Virus record (IMG/VR): IMGVR_UViG_3300009151_000227
Coordinates: 1 to 33,204 of that record
Direction: 5' to 3' (one strand)
DNA: 33,204 bases
Source of the DNA: a virus
Part shown: positions 12,772 to 20,774 of the stretch, piece by piece
How the letters are laid out: every line of letters begins with the position of its first letter
Position numbering within the stretch: position 1 is the first letter of the stretch
Position numbers and translations under genes: made by a program
The notes under the pieces: generated by a model
Databases searched by the model: none
Seen by the model: only the letters and a program-made list of their open reading frames with translations
Told to the model about the DNA's origin: nothing

Positions 12772-14541
12772 ATGGGACATTTCAAAACAAATGGCACACG
12801 AGCAGAGATGACTCAGCCAGCATGGTTGAAGACAGGCGCACAGATTGGCGAGCTTGTAAATCAGTGGGCATACCGAGGCGACCTAGTTGTATACCTTGGT
12901 CCAGGAGCTGGTGGACCAGCACCTGCAGCTTACAACCCTGCGCTAAGCGAAATCGAAGTCAATACTGAGGCTGCGTTCGGAAAAGGCGTTGAGGCTGAAG
13001 TAGTTGGCGACCTTCGCGAACGCGACACTCAATTCGAATGGCCTCGTGCATCTGGCGCCATCTTCCACGAAGCTTGCCACGCACGCTACTCTCGCTGGTC
13101 GATGGAAGCAGCGCACGGCTCACTAAGCAGTTCAGAGTTTGAGGCTCTTCAGCTTCTAGAAGAATCACGCATCGAAGGATTCGGTGTGCAGTCGACTCCT
13201 AACAACCGTGAGTTCCTCCGTTCTTGTGCACTTGAAATTGTGCTTGGCGACCTAAGCGAAGAAGGACTAAGCAAAATCTCAACGATTCACGCTGGCGCAC
13301 GACTCGCTGGACTAACGCTAGCTCGTGTTGATGCTGGTGTTCTCGAAGAGAGCGACCTAGGTGACGTGCCTCAGCTTCTTGAGACTCTACTAGGTGCAGA
13401 CTTGCTAAAGACTCTACGCGGTCTATGGAACGAAATGCAGATGCACGACGACCACGACAACATCACTCCGATGTATGACGTTGCGCGCCGTTGGGTTGAA
13501 GCCATTCGTACTGCGCAAACTGAAAAGGGCGAAGAGACTCAAGAAAGCATCGAGCAGCAGATTCAGGAAATCCTTGAGGCTCTAGCTGATGCGGCAGGCA
13601 TCACAGAGATTGCTGCAGCTGGAGAACTTGCTGAACAGCAAATCAGTGAGCAGTGGGTCAAGATTGCAAAAGGCCGCAGCGCAGATTCAGGTGAGGAACA
13701 CGCTCACAAAGGTATCGCGGAGAAAATCTTCACCGAGAATGCTGAAGCTGAAGCAGGTAGCAAGACTAAGTCGACACTAGCGTCTAGACGTCAGCCGACT
13801 TCTCAAGAGCGTGCGGCAGCCGTGAAGCTAGGTCAACTATTCGACAAGGCTAAGTACCGCGAGCGTTCGCAGACAGAGATTCAGTCGATAACTCCTCCAG
13901 GACGTCTACGCACTCGCGCGCTTGTTCAAGGTGCGGCACTCAAGTCTAAAGGCTTGCTGACTCAGACTGAGCCATGGCGTCGTACGCAGCGCAAGCACAC
14001 CGACAACCCGCAGCTCAAAGTCGGCGTAATGGTTGACATCTCAGGTTCAATGGGCGATGCGATGGAACCAATGGCTGTGACTGCGTGGGTTCTCTCTGAG
14101 GCCACCAAGCGCGTCCAAGGACGTGCGGCAATGGTCTACTATGGCAACGATGTCTTCCCGACTTTGAAGCCAGGTCAAAGTCTTCCTGAGGTTCAGGTTT
14201 ACACGGCTCCTGATGGAACTGAGAAGTTCGACAAGGCGTTCAAGGCACTAGACGGTGCGATGAACTTCTTGCACGGTGACGGCGCTCGCATGCTTGTCGT
14301 CGTAAGCGATGGACACTACACTCACGAGGAAACTCAAGCCGCCACCAAGTGGGTCGAGCGTTGCTACAAAGCCGGCGTGGGAGTTCTTTGGCTGACGTAC
14401 GATGACGTCGTGCAAGCAAACCGTTGGGTAAACGGCAATGGTGAAGTTGTGCATGTTGGCAAGGACACGGTTGACGCGGCTCAGAAGATTGGAATGGCGG
14501 CAGTCAAGGTGCTATCAAAGGCCTCGGCTTCCCGCCGCTAA
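12772..14541 (+). CDS. DUF2201-type metallopeptidase-VWA protein
   Basis: 589 residues. N-terminal part has HEACH at 99-103 (HExxH) with LLEESRIEGFG at ~128-138 supplying a possible third zinc ligand, as in the DUF2201 N-terminal metallopeptidase-like domain. A long Glu-rich helical linker (250-300) follows. The C-terminal VWA domain starts with the MIDAS motif DISGSM (422-427) and ends near LWLTYDDVV. This is the partner type of MoxR-type ATPases, encoded just upstream. Together they probably act as a protein-remodelling pair of unknown target, seen in several phages. Confidence 0.85.
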   Translation: MGHFKTNGTRAEMTQPAWLKTGAQIGELVNQWAYRGDLVVYLGPGAGGPAPAAYNPALSEIEVNTEAAFGKGVEAEVVGDLRERDTQFEWPRASGAIFHEACHARYSRWSMEAAHGSLSSSEFEALQLLEESRIEGFGVQSTPNNREFLRSCALEIVLGDLSEEGLSKISTIHAGARLAGLTLARVDAGVLEESDLGDVPQLLETLLGADLLKTLRGLWNEMQMHDDHDNITPMYDVARRWVEAIRTAQTEKGEETQESIEQQIQEILEALADAAGITEIAAAGELAEQQISEQWVKIAKGRSADSGEEHAHKGIAEKIFTENAEAEAGSKTKSTLASRRQPTSQERAAAVKLGQLFDKAKYRERSQTEIQSITPPGRLRTRALVQGAALKSKGLLTQTEPWRRTQRKHTDNPQLKVGVMVDISGSMGDAMEPMAVTAWVLSEATKRVQGRAAMVYYGNDVFPTLKPGQSLPEVQVYTAPDGTEKFDKAFKALDGAMNFLHGDGARMLVVVSDGHYTHEETQAATKWVERCYKAGVGVLWLTYDDVVQANRWVNGNGEVVHVGKDTVDAAQKIGMAAVKVLSKASASRR

Positions 14542-14602
14542 ACTCGCTGGAAATCTTTCCATAAAGTTATCAAAAAATGAAGCAAGCATCACACATCTGT
14601 GG

Positions 14603-14637
14603 TATAATGATTACAGATGGAAAATCTAAATGACGAA
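14603..14637 (+). promoter_or_regulatory. Promoter module (for 14648 operon)
   Basis: TATAAT 14603-14608; small hairpin AGAT-GGAAA-ATCT (14615-14627); box variant AAATGACGAA (14628-14637), which still pairs with the loop RNA through one G.U; then AAGGAA. Confidence 0.75.
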
Positions 14638-14647
14638 AGGAACCGCA

Positions 14648-15046
14648 ATGGACGAAAACAAGATTCAATGTTCGCGATGCGAAGAAACAAAACTAGCTGC
14701 TGAGTTCAGCAAAAACGAACCAGGCGAAATCGCTTGGTGTAACGACTGTGAAGGTGTTTGCAGAAGGTGCGGCACTACAGACTGCAGCGAGGAAGAGCTT
14801 GAGCACGGTCTCTGCCTTATTTGCTGCATGGACCTAGACGAGCAGGCCGAAGAAGAGGAAAGTCCTCTATCTAAGTTAGCCGATGAAATCGTTGCGCAGT
14901 TCACGCCATTTGCGTTCCTATGCAAGTGCAAGGGTGAAAACGAGTCTTGCGCCGAAGCAATGTCTAGACCTACTTTGGTAGTTCAGGCAGACACCGCGGC
15001 AAGGATAGCAGACTTCATCCGTGAGAAGGCGAGAGCGACTTCATAA
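14648..15046 (+). CDS. Zinc-ribbon protein
   Basis: 132 residues from ATG 14648. CSRCEETKLAAEFSKNE ... WCNDCEGVCRRCGTTDC ... CLICC forms a cluster of zinc knuckles; the first part matches the KxCxxC...F zinc ribbon that opens some phage HNH nucleases, but no HNH motif is present. Further cysteines near 98-107 (CKCKGENESC). Unknown function. Overlaps the next gene as TAATG. Confidence 0.75.
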   Translation: MDENKIQCSRCEETKLAAEFSKNEPGEIAWCNDCEGVCRRCGTTDCSEEELEHGLCLICCMDLDEQAEEEESPLSKLADEIVAQFTPFAFLCKCKGENESCAEAMSRPTLVVQADTAARIADFIREKARATS

Positions 15047-15231
15047 TGACTAATCAAGAAATCATACTCGTGGTAGGCATTGCCACTTTAGTGCTAGGCT
15101 TTATTGCTGGACGGAAATCACAACCTAGCTTCACAGTCGACAACCAGGCTACAGACTACGTTATCGACATCGAAGTCCATCCAGCAAAGCACAAGCTGGT
15201 AATCAAACGCATCACTCCAAAAAATAAATAA
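15046..15231 (+). CDS. Small N-terminally anchored membrane protein
   Basis: 61 residues: an N-terminal transmembrane helix (IILVVGIATLVLGFIAG) and a short hydrophilic tail. Translationally coupled to the upstream gene. Confidence 0.65.
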   Translation: MTNQEIILVVGIATLVLGFIAGRKSQPSFTVDNQATDYVIDIEVHPAKHKLVIKRITPKNK

Positions 15232-15244
15232 ATAAAGTTTCAAA

Positions 15245-15301
15245 TGAAGTGTACATTTGCTTCATTATGCTGTATAATAAAACCAAGAAGTAAACGACAA
15301 A
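15245..15301 (+). promoter_or_regulatory. Promoter module with full operator-like palindrome (for 15321 operon)
   Basis: The 20-bp site TGAAGTGTACATTTGCTTCA (15245-15264) covers the -35 region; TATAAT 15273-15278; box variant AAACGACAAA (15292-15301); AGGAG further down. No leader hairpin. Confidence 0.85.
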
Positions 15302-15320
15302 ACGACAACTAGGAGACCAA

Positions 15321-15683
15321 ATGAGTCTAGAACAAATAGAACTAACTGCACCAGCATATGCAAACGCACCTTACGGTCCATGGACGCTAGCGCTTCGCTC
15401 AGTCGAAATCCGCGAAGGTCAACCAGCATGGAGAATCCAGTCAGAATCTCCAAACTACAAGTACAACGACATCTGTGTGATGACCTACGTAAAGTATGAC
15501 GAGGCTCTCAAAAGGTTCAACGAGCTTGCGGCTAGCATCGACCTAAGCGTCACAACAGAAACTGAGCGCAAGCGCCTTTGCTCAACTTGCGACAAGGAAC
15601 TAAGCGGAGACCCGGCCTTCCCACAAACTCTACCTCACCGAGCTTTCGACATCGCTTATTGCGGCTGTAAAGGCTGGGACTAG
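15321..15683 (+). CDS. Hypothetical protein with C-terminal zinc knuckles
   Basis: 120 residues. The middle (SPNYKYNDICVMTYVKYDEA) is unrecognised; the end has CSTC ... CGCKG. Ends in TAGTG, overlapping a GTG start. Confidence 0.7.
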   Translation: MSLEQIELTAPAYANAPYGPWTLALRSVEIREGQPAWRIQSESPNYKYNDICVMTYVKYDEALKRFNELAASIDLSVTTETERKRLCSTCDKELSGDPAFPQTLPHRAFDIAYCGCKGWD

Positions 15684-15916
15684 TGAGCAAAAAGTTTGCG
15701 GTCTCACGGCAAATCTCGGTGAACGGAAATCCACCGATAAAAATCACCTACCGCTACCAGGTGTCAGCAGAAACTGCTGAGCACGCGTGCGGCATCATAG
15801 CAGGCGATTGGAGCATCGCCCTGTCTAAGTTCACCAACTATCCAGAAAACCTATCGTCAACAGACGTCGTCAAGTTTATTGGCGAGTATACAGCAGAGGA
15901 AGTATCAAATGACTAA
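15683..15916 (+). CDS. Hypothetical protein, GTG start
   Basis: 77 residues, start GTG 15683 overlapping the preceding stop. IKITYRYQVSAETAEHACGI and LSSTDVVKFIGEYTAEEV read as a small alpha/beta protein. Stop overlaps the next gene by 8 bp. Confidence 0.65.
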   Translation: MSKKFAVSRQISVNGNPPIKITYRYQVSAETAEHACGIIAGDWSIALSKFTNYPENLSSTDVVKFIGEYTAEEVSND

Positions 15917-16259
15917 AGAAGAACTACTAGCAAAAATCCAGGAAATCTGTCCAGAGGCTTTCATTAGCGATGCAGAAAACGGTGCCGATGAAATCTTCAT
16001 CGCAACTGGCTTCGTAGAACCTGAAGAAGGTGCGGAACTAATCACCATCGATGAGCACACTGAAGAAGCTCGCGTGTTCACACAACCAATCGTCCATTAC
16101 TTCTCTGATGATGGAAACTACGGCATGGCAGATGGGTTAGTTATCATCGAAACCTCTAGCTGGAACGACAGCGACTGGGTAGAGATAGAAGAAACTTCAG
16201 ACGAGAACCGTCCAAAAGCTGCTGAAATCATCAGCAACAAATACAAGAAAAAGAAATAA
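15909..16259 (+). CDS. Hypothetical acidic protein
   Basis: 116 residues from ATG 15909 with GAGGA 8 nt upstream. Very acidic; FSDDGNYGMADGLVIIETS; lysine-rich last five residues. Unknown function. Confidence 0.7.
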   Translation: MTKEELLAKIQEICPEAFISDAENGADEIFIATGFVEPEEGAELITIDEHTEEARVFTQPIVHYFSDDGNYGMADGLVIIETSSWNDSDWVEIEETSDENRPKAAEIISNKYKKKK

Positions 16260-16269
16260 GGAGAGAACC

Positions 16270-16614
16270 ATGTCACAGTTCGCGGCAATCATGTCACCTG
16301 AAGGTGCGGTACAAGTAATACCTTTCGTTGACAACCAACTAAAAACCATGCAGACTGCGGTTGGAGGTTACATTGAACCAATCAGACTAGCACCAGACCT
16401 CATCATGTGGACGAATGAAGATGGCAAGATGACCAAACTTCCATTCAATCAGGCTGCAACATCTATCTTCGTGAAGTATTGCGGAGGTACAGACTTCATC
16501 GTTGGTCCAGTTGTATTTACGGGAGGCATCGACTCCAGTGGAGACACGCGGGGAATCAGTGAAGTGCAGATTCAACAGTTAAAGACTTATGCGGAAATGT
16601 CAAAAATAAATTAA
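16270..16614 (+). CDS. DUF3846 domain protein
   Basis: 114 residues. VGGYIEPIRLAPDLIMWTNE, KLPFNQAAT, and DFIVGPVVFTGGIDSSGDTR match the DUF3846 pattern (VGGYIE...MWVNEDGK...LP.N..AT...GP.VF), a family common in phages and plasmids. Family position in the sequence is full-length. Function of the family is unknown to me. Last gene of the 15321 operon. Confidence 0.8.
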   Translation: MSQFAAIMSPEGAVQVIPFVDNQLKTMQTAVGGYIEPIRLAPDLIMWTNEDGKMTKLPFNQAATSIFVKYCGGTDFIVGPVVFTGGIDSSGDTRGISEVQIQQLKTYAEMSKIN

Positions 16615-16637
16615 ATCTTTCCAAAAAGTTATCAAAA

Positions 16638-16700
16638 TGAGTGTACATTTGCTTCAGTACGCTGTATAATAGAACCATGGAGAAATCCAGAAACGACAAA
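16638..16700 (+). promoter_or_regulatory. Promoter module (for 16715 operon)
   Basis: Operator-like TGAGTGTACATTTGCTTCA at 16638-16656; TATAAT 16665-16670; hairpin TGGA-GAAA-TCCA (16678-16689) with a GNRA loop; box variant AAACGACAAA 16691-16700. Confidence 0.85.
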
Positions 16701-16714
16701 ATGAAGGAGTCAGC

Positions 16715-17023
16715 ATGACTGATAAAGAAAACAACAAGATGAAGAACATCACAATCACCACGGCGACAATCGACTTCGGCGACTGGAAGCTGGAAGCATC
16801 AGGTCAAATCGACGAGTTCTACGATTGGTACTTCACGATGAACTTCAAGGGAGTCATCTCAAGCAGCGACTGGAAAGAGCGTCACTACTTCAGCGACCAG
16901 GAAGAACTTGAAGAGTACATGTGGGAAGAAGTTCAGCGATTGAACAAGAAGTACTCTTCTTGTGTATTCACTGAAACCACCGAAGAAGTCGAGAACGAAG
17001 ACTACGAAGAAGACGAGGAGTAG
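16715..17023 (+). CDS. Hypothetical acidic protein
   Basis: 102 residues. N-terminal strands (IDFGDWKLEASGQIDEFYDW) then an acidic helical half with EELEEYMWEEVQRLNKKYSS and a polyacidic tail. Unknown. Confidence 0.7.
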   Translation: MTDKENNKMKNITITTATIDFGDWKLEASGQIDEFYDWYFTMNFKGVISSSDWKERHYFSDQEELEEYMWEEVQRLNKKYSSCVFTETTEEVENEDYEEDEE

Positions 17024-17025
17024 AC

Positions 17026-17256
17026 ATGAGTGAAAAGAAAATCTACAACTTCAGGTTCGACGTGGTCGAATCGTGGAAGGCTTCATTCGAAGCCTCATCC
17101 GATGAAGAAGCCATGCGGCTCTTCAAGGAACTCACCGAAGGCGACATCAACGGTGAAGACCTCCCTGAGTACTTCGAGAAGAACAGCGGTATCGACACCG
17201 AATACTACGTTCTCGAGGATGCGGCAGGAAAAGTAATTGAAGTCGAGAACGACTAA
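17026..17256 (+). CDS. Hypothetical acidic protein
   Basis: 76 residues starting 3 nt after the previous stop. NFRFDVVESWKASFEASSDE resembles the strand-helix start of many small phage proteins. Unknown. Confidence 0.7.
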   Translation: MSEKKIYNFRFDVVESWKASFEASSDEEAMRLFKELTEGDINGEDLPEYFEKNSGIDTEYYVLEDAAGKVIEVEND

Positions 17257-17304
17257 ACTTACAAAAAGTTTCAAAAAACGATGTACTTCTGAAGCAGAAT
17301 GAAG

Positions 17305-17341
17305 TATAATTGAATTACTAGGAAAACCTAGTAACGACGAA
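17305..17341 (+). promoter_or_regulatory. Promoter module (for 17352 operon)
   Basis: TATAAT 17305-17310; the longest leader hairpin, TTACTAGG-AAAA-CCTAGTAA (17315-17334); box TAACGACGAA (17332-17341) begins within its end. Confidence 0.85.
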
Positions 17342-17351
17342 AAGAGGAAAT

Positions 17352-17579
17352 ATGGACAAGTACACTTTGAGACGATTCTTTGTAAGCATCATCACTGTAC
17401 CGCTCTCTTACGCAGGCTATCTGTTTATCTGGATAATCCTGATTGCGTTCGGTGCAGAAGGACGATTCGTAGACTTTCTACAAAATCTTCCAACCATCGG
17501 CACGGTATGGGTTCTAGGCTGGACTTTTGGTCCAGACATTGAACGCTATATCGAACGCCGCAGTGCTAAGCGTGACTAA
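17352..17579 (+). CDS. Small membrane protein, holin candidate
   Basis: 75 residues, transmembrane helices at about 9-33 and 48-60, basic ends. It stands in an operon with another small membrane protein and runs toward the NlpC/P60 lysin at 18190, so a holin-type role is possible; this is inference. Confidence 0.6.
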   Translation: MDKYTLRRFFVSIITVPLSYAGYLFIWIILIAFGAEGRFVDFLQNLPTIGTVWVLGWTFGPDIERYIERRSAKRD

Positions 17580-17802
17580 GCGCAAGTCGCTTTTTGAACG
17601 CGGCTACCGTAAAGCCAAGGAAGGAATGTTCGCAGCGACCGAACTAGCAAATCGCGAAGGCTTTCTTGGCTTTATTGGTAGGGCAGCTTACCTAACGATT
17701 TGGGCAGTGATGCTCGTAATCATCTGCACCATCTGGCTGCTCACACTGGGCGGCAAATTAATCAAACAAGAAGAACAAACAACAAGGAGTCAAAATGACT
17801 GA
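17572..17802 (+). CDS. Small membrane protein
   Basis: 76 residues from GTG 17572, overlapping the preceding stop. A transmembrane helix lies at about 38-62 (AVMLVIICTIWLLTLGGKLI). Alternative holin or accessory lysis protein. Overlaps the next start by 8 bp. Confidence 0.6.
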   Translation: MTKRKSLFERGYRKAKEGMFAATELANREGFLGFIGRAAYLTIWAVMLVIICTIWLLTLGGKLIKQEEQTTRSQND

Positions 17803-18094
17803 AATCAAAACCACTGAACCTGCGGCTAAAATCAAAAAGGTTCCAGTAAAAAATCGCACCAGAGTTGAAACAGTTCCACGCCTAGCGCCAGGAATCGAAA
17901 TTCCTGCGGGCTATGTTCCAGCGTACTACCGCAAGCGTCACGGCCTATTGGTCCTTCGAACAACTGAAACAAAAGACTATTTAGTCTTCAGCATCAAGAC
18001 CGGTGAGTTCGTTTCGGTTCGCAACACGCGAGAGGCTTCGGACCTAATGGCAGCAATCGCAAAGGGCCTAAAGAGCCTTTCTACCGCGGCTTAG
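17795..18094 (+). CDS. Hypothetical basic protein
   Basis: 99 residues, start ATG 17795 with AAGGAG upstream. Lys-rich N-terminus and a beta-like core (VLRTTETKDYLVFSIKTGEF). Unknown. Confidence 0.65.
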   Translation: MTEIKTTEPAAKIKKVPVKNRTRVETVPRLAPGIEIPAGYVPAYYRKRHGLLVLRTTETKDYLVFSIKTGEFVSVRNTREASDLMAAIAKGLKSLSTAA

Positions 18095-18106
18095 TGATAA
18101 AGTAGT

Positions 18107-18135
18107 CTAATCCTGAGGTCGATAATCAGGATTAG
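18107..18135 (+). terminator. Stem-loop between 17795 and 18190 genes
   Basis: CTAATCCTGA/TCAGGATTAG, 10-bp perfect stem with a 9-nt loop, no U-tract. Like the stem at 10953 it could be a terminator of the actinobacterial type or an mRNA-processing stem. Confidence 0.6.
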
Positions 18136-18189
18136 GGAGACCGGACAATAAACAGCTAAGTACTAACGCAAGGAAAGGTAGGCTGCTAA

Positions 18190-18846
18190 ATGAAATGGTT
18201 AATAACAACAGCGCTCGTATCGGTAGTTGTTTTTGGAGGAAACTATCCAGAGACGCCAGCAGGAGCGGATACCGTAACACCTAAAAATGTTAAGGTAGTT
18301 GCAACTACAATCGAAAAGCCAATGCACTTCGAAGGAATCAAACTGGGAAAAACTTTCCAGCCGATGACTTTCTTAGAAGCTGAAGCTCACAGGAAGCAAA
18401 CGCTTCTGGAGAGACTTGCGGTTGCGCAGGCTAAACGAGTGCAAAACACATTGGACATGCGGAAGACAATCAAAACCCTTAGGAAAACTGCAAATCATAC
18501 TTGGTATGTTTACAGCGGTGTTAGTCCTCAGGGTTGGGATTGTTCTGGGCTTGTGTACTGGACGTACCAGCAATTAGGTATCACGCTGAAACATTCAGCT
18601 ACGGCGCAATCGCACACAGGAACACGTACCGCAAATCCAGAACCCGGAGACATCGTAGCGTTTCACTACGGAAAGAGTTACTACTCGTTCCACAGTGGAA
18701 TCTATTTAGGCAACGGGATGATGATTCATTCATACAGAAAAGGTATGTTGACCGTCATTCAATCTGTTGCGGATGTTTCCCAGGAAAACGGAAATGCCAC
18801 GGTTACATACAACCGGATTATCGACCAGGACCCGTCACTTCCGTAG
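18190..18846 (+). CDS. Secreted NlpC/P60-type lysin
   Basis: 218 residues. Signal-peptide-like N-terminus (WLITTALVSVVVFGGNYP, cleavage likely near residue 26). A helical segment (~60-98) precedes the NlpC/P60 domain: WDCSGLVYWTYQQLGI with catalytic Cys118, PGDIVAFH, HSGIYLG with His168, and MIHS with His180 as third polar residue. These enzymes cut peptidoglycan peptides. Export by a signal sequence would let it act without, or in addition to, a holin. Confidence 0.85.
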   Translation: MKWLITTALVSVVVFGGNYPETPAGADTVTPKNVKVVATTIEKPMHFEGIKLGKTFQPMTFLEAEAHRKQTLLERLAVAQAKRVQNTLDMRKTIKTLRKTANHTWYVYSGVSPQGWDCSGLVYWTYQQLGITLKHSATAQSHTGTRTANPEPGDIVAFHYGKSYYSFHSGIYLGNGMMIHSYRKGMLTVIQSVADVSQENGNATVTYNRIIDQDPSLP

Positions 18847-18934
18847 ACAAAGTCGAGTGCCGTCAGCTGCGAAAGTAGTTGGCGGCATTCTTCTTTACGC
18901 GGCGCAGAAACTTTTTCATAAATCTTTTGGAAAT

Positions 18935-18997
18935 GTGTACTTTTGCTTCAGCAATGTGCTATAATAGTATTACCAGGAAAATCTGGCAAACGACAAA
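18935..18997 (+). promoter_or_regulatory. Promoter module (for 19008 gene)
   Basis: Half palindrome GTGTACTTTTGCTTCA at 18935-18950; -10 TATAAT 18960-18965; hairpin CCAGG-AAAA-TCTGG (18973-18986); box variant AAACGACAAA 18988-18997. Confidence 0.85.
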
Positions 18998-19007
18998 AGG
19001 AGTTCAC

Positions 19008-19268
19008 ATGAACCTAACAGTAAAAGACATTGCAACAGTAGTAGTTACCAGCACAAACATTCACACCGGTGCGGAAGTAAAACCAGTTTACGAAGCTTAC
19101 GGCTACGAAAGGTTCCAAGGGTTCGTAACTTGGCACCAGGAAAACGCCCGTCCAGACTGGATTACAAAGGTAGAAGGCTTCGGCTACGACTGGAAAGCAG
19201 AAGGTGGAACAAAGTCTTACCTTCTAGCTAGCGAGTTCATTGGGGTAAAAGTTCCAGCTCTAATCTAG
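19008..19268 (+). CDS. Hypothetical protein
   Basis: 86 residues from ATG 19008, the start set by the leader box. AYGYERFQGFVTWHQENARP and GFGYDWKAEGGTKSY suggest a small beta protein. The upstream extension of the frame covers the promoter and is not expected to be translated. Confidence 0.7.
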   Translation: MNLTVKDIATVVVTSTNIHTGAEVKPVYEAYGYERFQGFVTWHQENARPDWITKVEGFGYDWKAEGGTKSYLLASEFIGVKVPALI

Positions 19269-19333
19269 TTGCATACAAAACCTCCAGAGGCGAGATAGTA
19301 TTTTTCTATCAAACCTCTGGAGGAAATGCAATG
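19269..19333 (+). promoter_or_regulatory. Hairpin that buries the Shine-Dalgarno and start codon of the 19331 gene
   Basis: Nested pairing: TTGCAT (19269-19274) with ATGCAA (19326-19331); CCTCCAGAGG (19281-19290) with CCTCTGGAGG (19314-19323), a perfect 10-bp stem; GATAG (19294-19298) with CTATC (19306-19310). The Shine-Dalgarno GGAGG is in the inner strand and the A of the ATG start closes the outer stem. Looks like a translational switch or thermometer; a plain terminator is less likely because there is no U-tract and the ribosome site is embedded. Confidence 0.75.
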
Positions 19334-19549
19334 ACACCGAAGCTAAAGGCGCGAGAACTCGTGTTGACCGTTCTCAATGTAGAAAACTCTCAAGGTTGGA
19401 ACATCAGAGGATTCACGACTCTTCAGCTCAAAGAACTCTATGATGCGATTGAACTGGCGGACTTTGGACGCGGCTCTAAAGAACTGAACAAGATACGGAT
19501 ACGAGTAATGGGAGAATTACTGATTCGCGGTGAACTTCAGAATACTTAG
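19331..19549 (+). CDS. Hypothetical protein under hairpin control
   Basis: 72 residues. FTTLQLKELYDAIELADFGR looks helical; no known domain. Its ribosome site is enclosed in the stem upstream, so translation should be low unless the stem opens. Confidence 0.7.
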   Translation: MTPKLKARELVLTVLNVENSQGWNIRGFTTLQLKELYDAIELADFGRGSKELNKIRIRVMGELLIRGELQNT

Positions 19550-19585
19550 AATGTTACCGAAATCTTATAAAAATCTTCCACAAAT

Positions 19586-19646
19586 AGTGTACATTTGCTT
19601 CATTACACTGTATAATAATTATGTGGTAAAAACCACAAACGACGAA
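19586..19646 (+). promoter_or_regulatory. Promoter module (for 19657 operon)
   Basis: AGTGTACATTTGCTTCA (19586-19602); TATAAT 19611-19616; hairpin TGTGGT-AAAA-ACCACA (19622-19637); box AAACGACGAA 19637-19646. Confidence 0.85.
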
Positions 19647-19656
19647 AGGACACACG

Positions 19657-19848
19657 ATGGCAGGAAAATTCTTCATCGAAACAATTACAAAGCTTGGAAA
19701 GTGCGACGAGGCTGAGGCAAAAATCATTCTCGAAGTAATTGACAAAGAGGCGCTAGTTTCTAGTTGGTCGAACGGAACCAACAAAGACTTCCGCGAGGCA
19801 ATAAAGTACGCGAGAATGTACATCAACAACGGTTATAGCTGGGAATAG
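19657..19848 (+). CDS. Hypothetical protein
   Basis: 63 residues. GKCDEAEAKIILEVIDKEAL then FREAIKYARMYINNGYSWE, probably helical. Unknown. Confidence 0.7.
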   Translation: MAGKFFIETITKLGKCDEAEAKIILEVIDKEALVSSWSNGTNKDFREAIKYARMYINNGYSWE

Positions 19849-19856
19849 GAGAAACT

Positions 19857-20045
19857 ATGTACGATTACGAAGACGAAAAAGAATACGTCAAAGAAATCTT
19901 CTGGGAGTCCAAAGGACTCGGAGGATACGACAGACCTGCGGTAAAGGAAATCACTCTGACAGGAAAAGAAATCGCCTGTCCAAAGTGCGGTCGTGTTAGA
20001 GACGAAGCAATCATCGAGCAACACCTACCTAAGTGTGGTGGCTAA
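19857..20045 (+). CDS. Small zinc-finger protein
   Basis: 62 residues, acidic start, then CPKCGRVRDEAIIEQHLPKC (C2HC zinc finger, residues ~41-60). Strong AGGAG upstream. Overlaps the next start as TAATG. Confidence 0.75.
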   Translation: MYDYEDEKEYVKEIFWESKGLGGYDRPAVKEITLTGKEIACPKCGRVRDEAIIEQHLPKCGG

Positions 20046-20296
20046 TGTCTGATAACTATCCAGAAGGCTCGATGCGAGGTTCAGGAATCTACTCACAGGA
20101 AGTAGGTTACGATGAGTTCGAGTGCGAGAACGAAGAATGCGGCAAGACAAATCCAGCAGGAGAAACAGCGACCGATGACTGGGGAAACTACGCAATCGAG
20201 TGCGAGTTCTGCGGTTCGACTTACCGAGAGAGTTCTCTATCAGACGACCGAGACGATTACGAAGCGGACCGAGACGACGATCGGTATGATGACTAA
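20045..20296 (+). CDS. Zinc-ribbon protein with acidic tail
   Basis: 83 residues from ATG 20045. CENEECGKTNP ... CEFCGSTYRES is one zinc ribbon; the last 20 residues are almost all Asp/Arg/Glu/Tyr. Stop overlaps the next ATG. Confidence 0.75.
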   Translation: MSDNYPEGSMRGSGIYSQEVGYDEFECENEECGKTNPAGETATDDWGNYAIECEFCGSTYRESSLSDDRDDYEADRDDDRYDD

Positions 20297-20568
20297 TGAG
20301 TGACCTAAAGAACTTACAAATCCTAAACGCAGACTTTCACCGAAACGGAGTTGGAGGCGCGCCGTTCAAAGTTGCGCTAGTCGACGACCCGAACGATGGC
20401 GATGTTAAACTCGTCATCATGTTTGAGGAACGTTACCACACAGCCGTTCTTTCTCTTGATAAGTTGATACAGAATGAAGACATTGCTTTCGGCTCAAACT
20501 CCTATCGCGGTGACAGATTCGACGATGAACTTCGACCTGAACTTTGGCAAGGCGAAGAGGGAGAGTAA
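20296..20568 (+). CDS. Hypothetical protein
   Basis: 90 residues. GAPFKVALVDDPNDGDVKLV and the following FEERYHTAVLSLDKLIQ resemble a small regulatory-type alpha/beta protein. Unknown. Confidence 0.7.
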   Translation: MSDLKNLQILNADFHRNGVGGAPFKVALVDDPNDGDVKLVIMFEERYHTAVLSLDKLIQNEDIAFGSNSYRGDRFDDELRPELWQGEEGE

Positions 20569-20570
20569 AA

Positions 20571-20774
20571 ATGGAACCAGTATTTATAATAGTTTTAGGA
20601 TTAGTAGTTCTGATTGCTGTCGTAATTGCGGCATTTATAGTAGTTACTCTTTTAGAGGCCGCTTTTAGTAACTTCAATGAACTTGAGTACTATGATGATA
20701 CTGAACCTTACTTTGATGAAGAACACCACGTCCGTCCATTACTGGGCGTCGTCCACCCTAAGGAGAAAAAATGA
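20571..20774 (+). CDS. Small membrane protein
   Basis: 67 residues with a long transmembrane helix (about 4-30, VFIIVLGLVVLIAVVIAAFI) and an acidic/His tail. Overlaps the next gene by 4 bp. Confidence 0.65.
   Translation: MEPVFIIVLGLVVLIAVVIAAFIVVTLLEAAFSNFNELEYYDDTEPYFDEEHHVRPLLGVVHPKEKK

Noticed and set aside
14648-15046. HNH endonuclease
   Set aside because: The zinc-ribbon start resembles some HNH proteins, but no His-Asn-His motif is present in the rest of the chain.
19269-19323. Terminator of the 19008 gene
   Set aside because: No U-tract, and the 3' arm is the ribosome site of the next gene, with further pairing reaching its start codon.
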